A DNA stretch of 64,000 nt, taken from RYN-230 sp963841695 (GTDB taxonomy: Bacteria > Actinomycetota > Actinomycetes > Streptosporangiales > Streptosporangiaceae). The first letter of the stretch is position 1, and each line of letters begins with the position of its first letter. Under the pieces are notes generated by a model, which ran no database searches, was not told the origin of the DNA, and saw only the letters and a program-made list of their open reading frames with translations. The position numbers and the translations under genes were made by a program. Of this stretch, positions 56,420-64,000 are shown piece after piece. Where the stretch lies: the NCBI GenBank assembly GCA_963841695.1, contig CAWJDQ010000013.1, positions 186,001-250,000 on the forward strand. Direction: 5' to 3'.

Positions 56420-57175
56420 ATGACTAAGCCCGTCCACGTGAGCATTCGGGACGACCTGAGGATGAGAATCACCGCCGGGGAATGGGCGGCCGGCGACCGC
56501 CTGCCGTCCGAGACCGACCTCGCGGCCCGGTACGGGGTGGCCCGGATGACGGTTCGCCAGGCCATCGGCGCGCTGGCGGGCGAGGGCATCGTCGTCCGGC
56601 GCCAGGGGCTGGGCACCTTCGCGGCCGAGCGCATGCCGACCAGGCGGGTGGGCGCGTTGCTGAGCTTCACCGAGGAGATGCGCAGCCAGGGCCGGGACGT
56701 GGAGACCAGGGTGATCAAGACCGCGGTGGAGCAGCCGTCCGACCTGACCCGGGAGGCACTGCAGCTCGCGCCGCACGCGGCGGCGGTCTCCATCCAGCGG
56801 GTCCGCATCGTGGACGACTACCCCATCGTGGTGCAGCACTCCTGGCTGCCCTGCGCGCGGTTCGCCGGGCTCGCGGCCGAGCCCCTGATCAGGGGCTCAC
56901 TGTACGCGACCATTGAGGGCCGCTACGGGGTCCGCATCATGCGGGCCAGGCAGGTGTTCACGGCGACCGCGGCGGGCGAGTCAGAGGCTGAGCTGCTGGA
57001 GCTGGAACCGGGCAGCCCGGTGCTGCGGATCACCAGGACCACCTACGACGGGGCCAACTGCCCGGTCGAATTCGCGGTGAGCGCGATGCGCCCGGGATCC
57101 CCGATCGAGACCATCATGGAACGCGCGTCCGTACGGCAGCGCCGTGAGCGGACACCGGCCGGGCTGGTCGGCTGA
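56420..57175 (+). CDS. GntR-family regulator, HutC/UTRA type
   Basis: 251 residues. N-terminal winged helix (SIRDDLRMRITAGEWAAGDR, LAARYGVARMTVRQAIGAL, GLGTFAAERM) and C-terminal UTRA ligand-binding domain (LLSFTEEMRSQGRDVETRVI, LELEPGSPVLRITRTTYDG). UTRA domains bind sugars, histidine derivatives or fatty acids. Probably controls the ThDP-kinase cluster upstream. Confidence 0.92.
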   Translation: MTKPVHVSIRDDLRMRITAGEWAAGDRLPSETDLAARYGVARMTVRQAIGALAGEGIVVRRQGLGTFAAERMPTRRVGALLSFTEEMRSQGRDVETRVIKTAVEQPSDLTREALQLAPHAAAVSIQRVRIVDDYPIVVQHSWLPCARFAGLAAEPLIRGSLYATIEGRYGVRIMRARQVFTATAAGESEAELLELEPGSPVLRITRTTYDGANCPVEFAVSAMRPGSPIETIMERASVRQRRERTPAGLVG

Positions 57176-57205
57176 TGGGCGGGGGCTGCTGGCCGGGCTC
57201 GGCTG

Positions 57206-57231
57206 GCCCGGCCGGGCTGAGCCGGCCGGGC
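57206..57231. terminator. hairpin between convergent gntR and sugar transferase genes
   Basis: GCCCGGCCGG and CCGGCCGGGC pair over 10 bp around GCTGAG, 31 bases after the gntR stop and 33 before the end of the convergent gene. Confidence 0.65.
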
Positions 57232-57263
57232 GGGCTCAGCCGGCTGAGCTGGCCGGGGTCCGC

Positions 57264-58805
57264 CTAGTAGGCGCCGGATCCGTTGACGACGGCAGATCCA
57301 GTTTTCCAGAGGATCTGCAGGTCCAGGGCGAGCGACCAGTTCTCCACGTAGCGCAGGTCGAGCCGGACCGCTTCGTCCCAGGCCAGGTCGGACCGCCCGC
57401 TGACCTGCCACAGGCCGGTGAGGCCAGGCTTGACCGCCAGCCGGCGCCGCATGTGGTCGCCGTACTGGGCGGTCTCGTCGGGTAGCGCGGGCCGGGGCCC
57501 GACCAGCGACATGTCCCCGCGCAGCACGTTGATCAGCTGCGGGAGCTCATCCAGCGACCAGCGGCGCAGCCATCCGCCGACGCGGGTGATCCGCGGATCC
57601 CGGCGGATCTTGAACAGCGCCCCATCGGCCTCGTTACTCACCGCCAGCAGCGCCTTCTGCTGCTCCGCGTCGACCACCATGGTCCGGAACTTAAACAGGG
57701 TGAAACAGCGGCCGTCCCGGCCGACCCTGACCTGGCGGAAGAGCACGGGCCCGCGATCGGTCGCGCGGATGGCGACGGCGATGGCCGCGAACACCGGCCC
57801 GAGCAGGATCAGGGCCAGCACCGCGGACACCCTGTCGAAGACACCCTTGAGGACCTGCTTGCCGCCTGCGAGCTCGGCGTGGTCCACGTGCAGCAGTGGC
57901 AGCCCGGCGACCGGCCGGATCGTTGTCCGCGGACCGGCCACATCCAGCAGGGCCGGCGCGACGCACAAATCCGTGCCGGTCTTCTCCAGTTCCCAGGCCA
58001 GTTCACGCAGCCGCCAGCCATCCATCTCCGGGCAGCTGAGCACCGCCACGGTGTCAGCGCCGAACCGGCGCACCGCCAGCGGCACGTGATTGAGCTCGCC
58101 TGCCACCGGGACGTCCGCGACTTCGGCGCCCACAGACACGTCCGGCACGCACGCCGCCACTACCGACAGGCCGTGGTAGCGGTCCCGGCGCAGCGTGGCC
58201 ACCAGGTCGGCCACGGCCGTCGCGTGGCCGGCGGCGATCACCCGCCGGGTGCACGCGCCCCGGCTGCGCCGGCGATGCAGGCGCTTGCGGAGCAGGTAAC
58301 GCGCCATGAGGTCAAACGCCGTGGCGGACGGCAGCGCCGCGGCCAGGTAACCGCGGGCCAGGTTCAGCCGCGCCGTGTACGACGCGATGGCCACCCCCGC
58401 GGCCAGGCACATCGCCGCGTTCAGCACCTTGCGGAACTCATCGGACCCGAGACCGACGAAGCGCGGGTCATAGCCGCCGGCCAGCATCACGCTGCCCCAC
58501 CACAAGATGGGGAGCGCGCCGGTGAAGGCCAGGTAGGCCAGGGGCAGATAGCCCTGGCTGACGAAGCGGATCTGGACCGCCAGCACCCCGGCGGCCAGGG
58601 CGCAGGCGCAGTCCGCGACGGCGAGATGCCGGCGGTAAGAACTCATCCAGTCCGCCGAGGGCGGATCAGCTGCAACCACCGGATCGGCCTGAACCACCGG
58701 CCCAGCCGGGACCACCGGATCGGCCGGGAGCACCCGATCAGGCCGGGAGCACCCGATCGGCCGGAAACGTCTTCGCGGTGCGCCTCTCGGTAGAGGCCAA
58801 ATCAC
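57264..58805 (-). CDS. polyprenyl-phosphate sugar-1-phosphate transferase (exopolysaccharide initiation)
   Basis: 513 residues from GTG 58805 or 460 from ATG 58646 (MSSYRRHLAVADCACA). N-terminal half: membrane helices and a CoA-binding-like Rossmann domain. C-terminal bacterial sugar transferase domain begins KGVFDRVSAVLALILLGPVF and has FRQVRVGRDGRCFTLFKFRT, DELPQLINVLRGDMSLVGPR and KPGLTGLWQVSGRSD. Transfers a sugar phosphate to undecaprenyl phosphate as the first step of a surface polysaccharide. The first 50 residues are Pro/Ala/Val/Asp repeats and unlikely to be conserved. Confidence 0.94.
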   Translation of the reverse strand: MIWPLPRGAPRRRFRPIGCSRPDRVLPADPVVPAGPVVQADPVVAADPPSADWMSSYRRHLAVADCACALAAGVLAVQIRFVSQGYLPLAYLAFTGALPILWWGSVMLAGGYDPRFVGLGSDEFRKVLNAAMCLAAGVAIASYTARLNLARGYLAAALPSATAFDLMARYLLRKRLHRRRSRGACTRRVIAAGHATAVADLVATLRRDRYHGLSVVAACVPDVSVGAEVADVPVAGELNHVPLAVRRFGADTVAVLSCPEMDGWRLRELAWELEKTGTDLCVAPALLDVAGPRTTIRPVAGLPLLHVDHAELAGGKQVLKGVFDRVSAVLALILLGPVFAAIAVAIRATDRGPVLFRQVRVGRDGRCFTLFKFRTMVVDAEQQKALLAVSNEADGALFKIRRDPRITRVGGWLRRWSLDELPQLINVLRGDMSLVGPRPALPDETAQYGDHMRRRLAVKPGLTGLWQVSGRSDLAWDEAVRLDLRYVENWSLALDLQILWKTGSAVVNGSGAY

Positions 58806-59315
58806 CGTTCACGCCTCAACCGCTCTCTCCTGCACGTTAAGCCTACTTCCCACCATCGGCCTCAGTCGGCCACTCAGCACCCGGACGGGAGAATGGTCTT
58901 GCCTATGCTGCACTGGTCCGGGTTGCCCTTTTTTACCTGGATAAGACATAAGCCCGCCGAACCAGCCCGCGCACAACACGCTAGTTCGAAGGGGAATCGC
59001 TTTTGCCCGATAATGCTGCCGGACCGGCCGCCCAGCCAGCGACGACGAGAATAGCGATTCACCTCAGCCAGGTCGCTATCTTTACCCAAAGAATCGCAGC
59101 AGCTTGATGCGCCACGCCGAATAGCGCGAGCAGCCGCGTAACACGATTACATAAGCCATGGCCGTCTAGTCGTCTGGGATTTAGTAATCGTCTAGACCTG
59201 AATACCTCAGGAATAGCGAGGGAGTTCTCGCGGCTGCACGCCGAATAGACCGCACGCTTAATCGTCTAGATCAGCTTTGGCTCAGTATGCGCGGCGGGCC
59301 TGAGCGGGCGTCCGG
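58806..59315. other. gene-free, lower-GC region between sugar transferase and GT2 genes
   Basis: 510 bases of composition clearly less GC-rich than the surroundings. A 71-codon open frame at 58874-59089 (minus) has no recognisable features. AATCGTCTAGA occurs twice (about 59186-59196 and 59260-59270), and CCTGA-ATACC-TCAGG forms a dyad near 59197. It is upstream of the sugar-transferase gene on the minus strand and downstream of the GT2 gene. Confidence 0.6.
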
Positions 59316-60172
59316 TCAGGAACCGCCCACAGCCGTAGTGTCGCGGCTGCTCTCGTCCCGCTGCCAGGCTGAATAATCGTCCCGGACCACGGCCCGCCGC
59401 GAACCCAGCCAGGCGAACACCGCCACCCCCAGGAAGACCGCAACGCGCAGCGGCTGCAGCGGACTGGCGACGGAGATGATCGCGAGATCGGACAGCCGGG
59501 TCCGGGCGGTGGACGGGGGCGCCTGCGGATCCCGTTCGATCTGCGCTACCCCCTCCGCGGCCCGGATCCGGCGACGTAGCAGGTCAGCAAGGGTCCGGGG
59601 GGGATGCGTCACTACCTGCGCGCCGGCCACGATGCGCCGCTCGTGCGGAGCGAACAGCAGCGATACGGCGAGGTCGTCCGCGACGACTTGCGGCAGGCCG
59701 GTGAAACGGTCATGCCCGCCCTCGTTCAGCGCCACGACGCCGCGGCCGAACAGGTGGCCGCGGACTTCAGGCAACTGCTCCCAGACGCTGTAGTAGCAGC
59801 GCACCAGCCATGGCCGGCCAGGTCGAGGATACGGCGCGGTGCGGCGGCCAGCACGCCGGGCTGGCGGAGCTCCTCGGCCAGGGACTCGAGATCACCGGGC
59901 CCCAGTTCGACGTCGGCGTCGAGGTAGACCCGGGGAAAGGACCGGGCAGCCTGATCCCCGGCCGCCAGGGCGGCCCACTTGGAAGCGACCGGAAGAGACA
60001 ATACCCGAATATAGGGCCGGAAAGACTGGGCAATCTCGACCGTATCGTCGGTACAGCCGTTGGCTACTACTATTACATCCAGATCGCCCTGCTGCGCGGC
60101 GGGAACAAGGCGACTAATCAGACGCCCGATAACGCGGCCCTCGTTGCAGGCGGGCACGATGACGCTAATCAC
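59316..60172 (-). CDS. family 2 glycosyltransferase, frameshifted
   Basis: GT-A glycosyltransferase. The N-terminal part from GTG 60172 reads VISVIVPACNEGRVIGRLIS, DVIVVANGCTDDTVEIA and YLDADVELGPGDLE, with the DxD metal motif. One base is missing near 59805; the downstream frame continues VRCYYSVWEQLPEVRGHLFG and VVADDLAVSLLF, ending with a membrane segment (RVAVFLGVAVFAWLGSRR) and a polar tail. About 285 residues when joined. It lies 109 bp downstream of the receiver-kinase-like gene. Confidence 0.87.
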
Positions 60173-60281
60173 AGCACGACAGTATTCATGGCCGGGCGGG
60201 CCGTCGCCGGTTATCCGTTATGTTCGGAGTGGTGCCCAGGACTCAGGGCAATAGCGGCGGCGGACCAGCAGCAGCCGTGGG

Positions 60282-61463
60282 TCATCCTGCCCATCCCCGC
60301 AGGGGCATCCAGGCCCACCAGCGCTGTTCCCGGAAGTCCGCACGCACGATGCTGCCCAGCGCCGTGGCCAGGTCATCCAGCGACGTCCGGGCGGACGCCG
60401 GATCACCCATGGGCTGCCCGTCCACCGCGGTGAGCGTCAGCTCCAGCTCGATCAGCTGAGGCTGCCCGCGTACCGAGAGATGCGCGCGCACCGGGCAGTC
60501 CAACGGCAGCATCCCGAGCAGCATCAGCTCGGCGACGTCTACCACGGCCGGCACATCGCAGGCGCCCAGCTCCCCGCAGCGCTCGTCGATATCGGTGGCG
60601 AGCGGCTTGGCGAGCAGCCACGCGGTGCGCTGCTGCAGCGCGGGTCCCAGCCTGCCCTCCGGTCGCATGAACGGCCACTCGCCGTCAACCAGCCAGCGCA
60701 GCGCCCGGGCCGCCGCGTTCAGCTGCTGCAGTACGGCGTCAAACCGGGGCAGCGGCCCGGCCGGCGCTGACCTGCGCATCATTTCCGCTTCGAGGGTGCT
60801 GGCGGTGATTTCCTGAATCGGGCCATCGTGCAGGAAACCGACCAGCTCACGACGTTCCCGGGTGCGAAGCCGGCGGACAACGGCTAGCACGCGCCTGATC
60901 TGGGCCGGGCTGACCGGCGAATCGTCCTGCGGCATCGCGGAGGGCGGCGAAGCGGAGAGTGAGGCAGGTTCCGGCACGGCCGGAGGTTCCGGCAGGGCCG
61001 AGGGTCCCGGCGAAGCCGAAGGTTCCGGCAGGGCCGAGGGTCCCGGCGAGGCCGAGGATTCCGGCCCTGCGCCAGGCTGCCGCGAGACGGACTGCGGCGG
61101 AGCGGACTGCGGCGCGGGGGACTCGGGCAGGGTGCGGACGGCGTCGAGCAGGTCAGCGGCCCGGAACGGCTTGGCCAGCACCGTCAGGCCAGCAGGGGCG
61201 GCGTCGGCCAGACTCCCGGTGATCATCAGGCACCGCCGGGCGGCCGCGGGGTCTCCCGACCGCAGCTCTTCGATCAGGTCGATGCCCTGTTCGTTGCCCA
61301 GGTGGGCGTCCACCAGGACTGCGGAGTATCCCGCCGGGTGCATGCTGCGTGCTTCGGCGAGCGTGGCCGCGACATCCACCTGGTATCCGTCGGCGCTGAG
61401 CACTCGCCGGATCAGGCTCCTCATCTCGGCCACGTCGTCGACGACCAGAACTCGTTTGGTCAC
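60282..61463 (-). CDS. receiver domain protein with degenerate HisKA_3-like output
   Basis: 393 residues from GTG 61463. Receiver domain (1-112): acidic pair Asp9-Asp10, phospho-acceptor Asp52 (VLVDAHLGNEQG), Lys98 (LAKPF). A Ser/Pro/Glu/Gly linker with 36-bp DNA repeats follows, then a dimerisation segment like that of NarL-type histidine kinases: RERRELVGFLHDGPIQEITA, His212 in the usual place. The remaining part has no recognisable N, G1 or G2 ATP-binding boxes. It may be a phosphotransfer or anti-kinase protein rather than an active kinase. Divergent from a DevR-like regulator. Confidence 0.82.
   Translation of the reverse strand: MTKRVLVVDDVAEMRSLIRRVLSADGYQVDVAATLAEARSMHPAGYSAVLVDAHLGNEQGIDLIEELRSGDPAAARRCLMITGSLADAAPAGLTVLAKPFRAADLLDAVRTLPESPAPQSAPPQSVSRQPGAGPESSASPGPSALPEPSASPGPSALPEPPAVPEPASLSASPPSAMPQDDSPVSPAQIRRVLAVVRRLRTRERRELVGFLHDGPIQEITASTLEAEMMRRSAPAGPLPRFDAVLQQLNAAARALRWLVDGEWPFMRPEGRLGPALQQRTAWLLAKPLATDIDERCGELGACDVPAVVDVAELMLLGMLPLDCPVRAHLSVRGQPQLIELELTLTAVDGQPMGDPASARTSLDDLATALGSIVRADFREQRWWAWMPLRGWAG
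60985..61056. repeat. 36-bp tandem repeat, two copies, in the linker of the receiver protein
   Basis: 60985-61020 and 61021-61056 are near identical (start GGTTCCGGCAGGGCCGAGGG). Codes for repeated Ser-Pro-Gly-Pro-type linker peptide. Confidence 0.9.
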
Positions 61464-61520
61464 CTGGATTCCCGCCACCCTGTCAGATCCTGCCGACAAG
61501 CCTGGGGCCACCGCACTTGC

Positions 61521-61563
61521 ACACTTGCGTACTAAGTGTAGCATATTGATTACTTAAAGTAAT
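61521..61563. promoter_or_regulatory. two dyads in the divergent promoter region
   Basis: ACACTT-N7-AAGTGT (61521-61539) and ATTACTT-A-AAGTAAT (61549-61563, perfect 15-bp palindrome). Both are in an AT-rich stretch between the receiver-kinase-like gene and the LuxR-type regulator and are candidates for auto-regulatory sites. Confidence 0.5.
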
Positions 61564-61640
61564 ACTAGCGACACCTGGCCCCGGGTGCGCCGCACCCTGG
61601 CTCATGCACCTCAGCAGCGGTGCCGGAAGGGAGCCGCAGC

Positions 61641-62321
61641 ATGAACGACACCAGCCCGCGGCGGGACGGCACGGACCAGCCGCAGATCACGGTGTTCCTC
61701 CTGGACGACCACGAGGTGGTCCGGCGGGGGCTGCGGGATCTGCTGGCCGATGAACCGGACATCGACGTGGTCGGTGAGGCCGGGACGGTGGCCTCGGCGC
61801 TCGCGCGGCTGCCGGCCCTGCGCCCCAGGGTGGCGGTGCTGGACGTCCGGCTGCCGGACGGCGACGGGGTGTCGGTGTGCCGCGAGATCCATTCCACTCT
61901 TTCCGGGACCGTCTGCCTGATGCTCACCTCTTACGGGGATGACCAGGCACTCTTCGGTGCGATCATGGCGGGCGCGGCGGGTTACGTGCTGAAGCAGGCG
62001 GCCGGCTCTGATCTGGTGAGCGCGGTGCGCACGGTGGCCTCCGGCGGATCCATGCTGGACGCGGCCATGGTGCAGCGGGTGATCGGGAGGCTGCGCGAGC
62101 AACCTCCCGACGACCCGCTGTCGGCCCTCTCCGACCAGGAGAAGAAGGTCCTGGACCTCATCGGCGAGGGGCTCACCAACCGCCAGATAGCGGAGCGCAT
62201 GTTCCTGGCTGAAAAGACCGTGAAGAATTACGTTTCATCTCTTCTCACCAAGCTGGGCATGCAACGGCGGGCACAGGCAGCCGCATTCTCCGCCCGGCTG
62301 AGCGCAGATCACGGCGCATAG
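61641..62321 (+). CDS. NarL/LuxR-family response regulator, DevR/DosR-like
   Basis: 226 residues from the ATG at 61641 (GGAAGGGAG upstream). Receiver: VFLLDDHEVVRRGLRDLLAD, phospho-acceptor Asp68 (VAVLDVRLPDGDG), LTSYGDD and Lys about 118. LuxR helix-turn-helix: LTNRQIAERMFLAEKTVKNY, VSSLLTKLGMQRRAQAA. These blocks closely resemble mycobacterial DevR/DosR, the hypoxia/NO/CO dormancy regulator, but the class is large. A dedicated sensor kinase with GAF domains is not in the window. Confidence 0.88.
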   Translation: MNDTSPRRDGTDQPQITVFLLDDHEVVRRGLRDLLADEPDIDVVGEAGTVASALARLPALRPRVAVLDVRLPDGDGVSVCREIHSTLSGTVCLMLTSYGDDQALFGAIMAGAAGYVLKQAAGSDLVSAVRTVASGGSMLDAAMVQRVIGRLREQPPDDPLSALSDQEKKVLDLIGEGLTNRQIAERMFLAEKTVKNYVSSLLTKLGMQRRAQAAAFSARLSADHGA

Positions 62322-62517
62322 CGGTAAATACCAGATTTAGTTATTTTCATTCGACCCATTACTGGTGCCCCGATATAGGCAGAATTTATCTTCAGCCATT
62401 TCTCAAAGATTGGAGATCAGGCCGCTAGCAAATTGGCTACGGTGTCTCCGCGGTGCCGCACTAAACCTGTCGGCTGCACAGAACGGGTCGGTGTTCTGTT
62501 GATCCTCGGAGGACCAG

Positions 62518-64000
62518 TTGTCACACCGCGAAGCCGCTTCACGGCCTGCGTTCGCCCAGGCCATCCCGCTGGCCGCGGCCCGCGGGGTGGGACTCACCCG
62601 GCGCACCGGCCGCCTCGTTTCGGGCCTGCTGCGCGGTCGCCTGCACGGGCTGGCCTCCTGGTACGACGGGCGGCGCCCGGCGCCCCAGGCCGACGCCTGG
62701 GACACGCCCCTGACCGGCGCCCGATCCAGCGTGCCCGCGGCGCGGCCTGCTCTCGACTGCCCTTTCCTGCCCGCCGATCCACAGCCGGTCAGGGCCGCCG
62801 ATCCGGATACGGTCCGGCCCGCTGATCCTCATACGGTCCGGCCCGCCGATCTGCAGCCGGGCGGGCCTGCGACCGCGGTTGGCCCCGCCCCGGGTGGCGA
62901 TTGTGATCTGCCCGGGCCGCGGTGCCTGATCGTCACCAGCATGCTGAATACAGGCGGATTGCAGGAGGTGGCGGCGGTCCTGGCCCGCCGCCTCCCTGAG
63001 TTCGGGTTGCGCACGGCGGTCCTGGACGTACGGGAGGACCCGTCCGGGGACGGGCAGCCCAGCGGGTACCTGGGTCAGGTGCTCCGCTCGGCCGGCATCA
63101 GTGTGCACGAGACGGATGAGGCGGGTGCACCGGACTGGATCAAGGGCTGGAGCCCGGACGTGCTGGCCGCCCACGGTGTCCTGCCCGGTTCCGTGCTGGC
63201 CACGGCCAGCCTCCTCGGCGTCCCCTACGTGGACACCCTGCATGGGATGCACGATCTGTTCGACGCCGACTGGAGGGCCGAGGCGGACCGCGCGGCCAGG
63301 GTCTCCGCGATCATTTCGGTGAGCGAACTGGTCCGGCAGCAGTATCTGGCCGGCAACCCAGGCTTCCCCCGGCGCGGATCGTCACCATCCCTAACGGGGT
63401 GGACGAGGAGCGGCGCCGGGGCGCGGAGCGGGTCACGGCGCGTGACTGGCTCGGGCTGGACGACGAATACGTGCTGGTCTCGCTGTCCCGGCACTGCCTG
63501 CAGAAGAACACATTCGGCCTGCTCACTGCCTTCGGCGAGGTGGCCCGGCACCATCCGGAAGTGCACCTGGTCGTGGCCGGGAAACTAAGCGATGCGCGCT
63601 ACAGCCGCCGGGTGCTGCAACTGCGGGAGAGCATGCCCAGCCGCGACCGCATTCACCTGCGGGACCATCTGGCGGCCCCGGCCCGGCTGCTCGCCGCGGC
63701 CGATGGCTTCGTCCTCGACTCGTTCTTTGAGGGATGGTCCTTGGCCTCCATGGAGGCGCTGTACGCCGGCCTGCCTGTCGTGCTGAGCGATGTGGGCGGC
63801 GCACGCGAGCAGGTGGGCGACGATCCGTCGCGGGGTTATGTCGTGGCCAATCCCCTGGGCGATCCGCTGCGGGTGAATTGGGAATCGATGAGAATGGCCC
63901 GCTACCGCGCGCAGCCTAACCGGGACGAACTGGTGAGCGCGCTGGACAAGCTGATCGCCGGGCGCCACGCCTACCTGGCTGACCGGGCCCGGCTGGCCGG
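62518..64000 (+). CDS. family 4-type glycosyltransferase (GT-B), frameshifted and cut by the right edge
   Basis: TTG start at 62518 with GGAGG upstream. The first 110 residues are unconserved and hold repeated VRPADP-type units from about 27-bp DNA repeats. The GT-B fold follows: CLIVTSMLNTGGLQEVAAVL, YVDTLHGMHDLF, AIISVSELVRQQYL. One C is missing from a run at 63366-63370; the other frame continues ARIVTIPNGVDEERRR, LVSLSRHCLQKNTFGLLTAF, and the catalytic-region DSFFEGWSLASMEALYAGLP. The end is outside the window. Probably works with the sugar transferase and GT2 in surface polysaccharide assembly. Confidence 0.88.

Noticed and set aside
58874..59089. 71-codon gene in the low-GC region
   Set aside because: No ribosome binding site, no family, unusual Cys pattern without motif; kept only as part of the intergenic description.

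Overview
The window is very GC-rich, densely coded DNA from an actinomycete. The gene order matches the conserved core chromosome of Streptomyces and its relatives: rpsB, dprA-comM-yraN-DUF2469-rnhB-lepB, rplS-trmD-rimM-khpA-rpsP-ffh, glnD-glnK, ftsY-smc, mutM-rnc-rpmF-DUF177-coaD-rsmD-recG, rpmB, thiL, gpsA-ddl, hup, leuD-leuC with a divergent ndgR-type regulator. A cofC gene (cofactor F420), DUF2469 and GTG starts fit the same group. A relative of Streptosporangiales or Streptomycetales is likely; the genus cannot be read from the sequence. I saw no tRNA, rRNA, CRISPR array, transposase or prophage.

Layout. 1-18.2 kb, almost all minus strand: translation, secretion, DNA uptake/recombination, cell-wall precursor (glmS) and PII-modification genes. 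18.3-21.4 kb: a flavohemoglobin gene followed by a bacterial nitric oxide synthase gene, directly upstream of glnK-glnD, where actinomycetes normally carry the ammonium transporter amtB. 22-35 kb: P-loop kinase, ftsY, smc, coiled-coil protein, mutM, rnc, rpmF, DUF177, coaD, rsmD, recG, then divergent rpmB. 35-47 kb: a membrane-anchored CBM2-like protein, thiL, small regulators, PRC-barrel protein, cofC, an operon plsC-gpsA-PLP enzyme-ddl, hup, leuDC and ndgR. 47.6-52.1 kb: a three-gene proton-translocating transhydrogenase operon, a CBS-BON gene and a universal stress gene. 52.7-57.2 kb: ThDP enzyme, FGGY kinase and HutC-type GntR regulator. 57.3-64 kb: the edge of a polysaccharide region (initiating sugar transferase, GT2, GT4) enclosing a DevR/DosR-like response regulator divergent from a receiver plus degenerate-kinase protein.

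Two themes connect distant genes. First, nitric oxide and nitrogen: the hmp-nos pair resembles a split version of the cyanobacterial globin-NOS that turns arginine into nitrate, and it lies beside the PII system. Second, hypoxia/NO response: a DosR-like box lies between the CBS-BON and universal-stress genes, both classic DosR-regulon families, and a DevR-like regulator is encoded 10 kb away.

Two sequence-wide features affect interpretation. Short in-frame tandem repeats occur in many housekeeping genes (dprA, xerC, rimM, rpsP, nos, smc and others). At least ten otherwise intact genes are broken by single-base indels, mostly apparent losses of one G or C, which suggests assembly error more than gene decay; coordinates for those genes span both reading frames.
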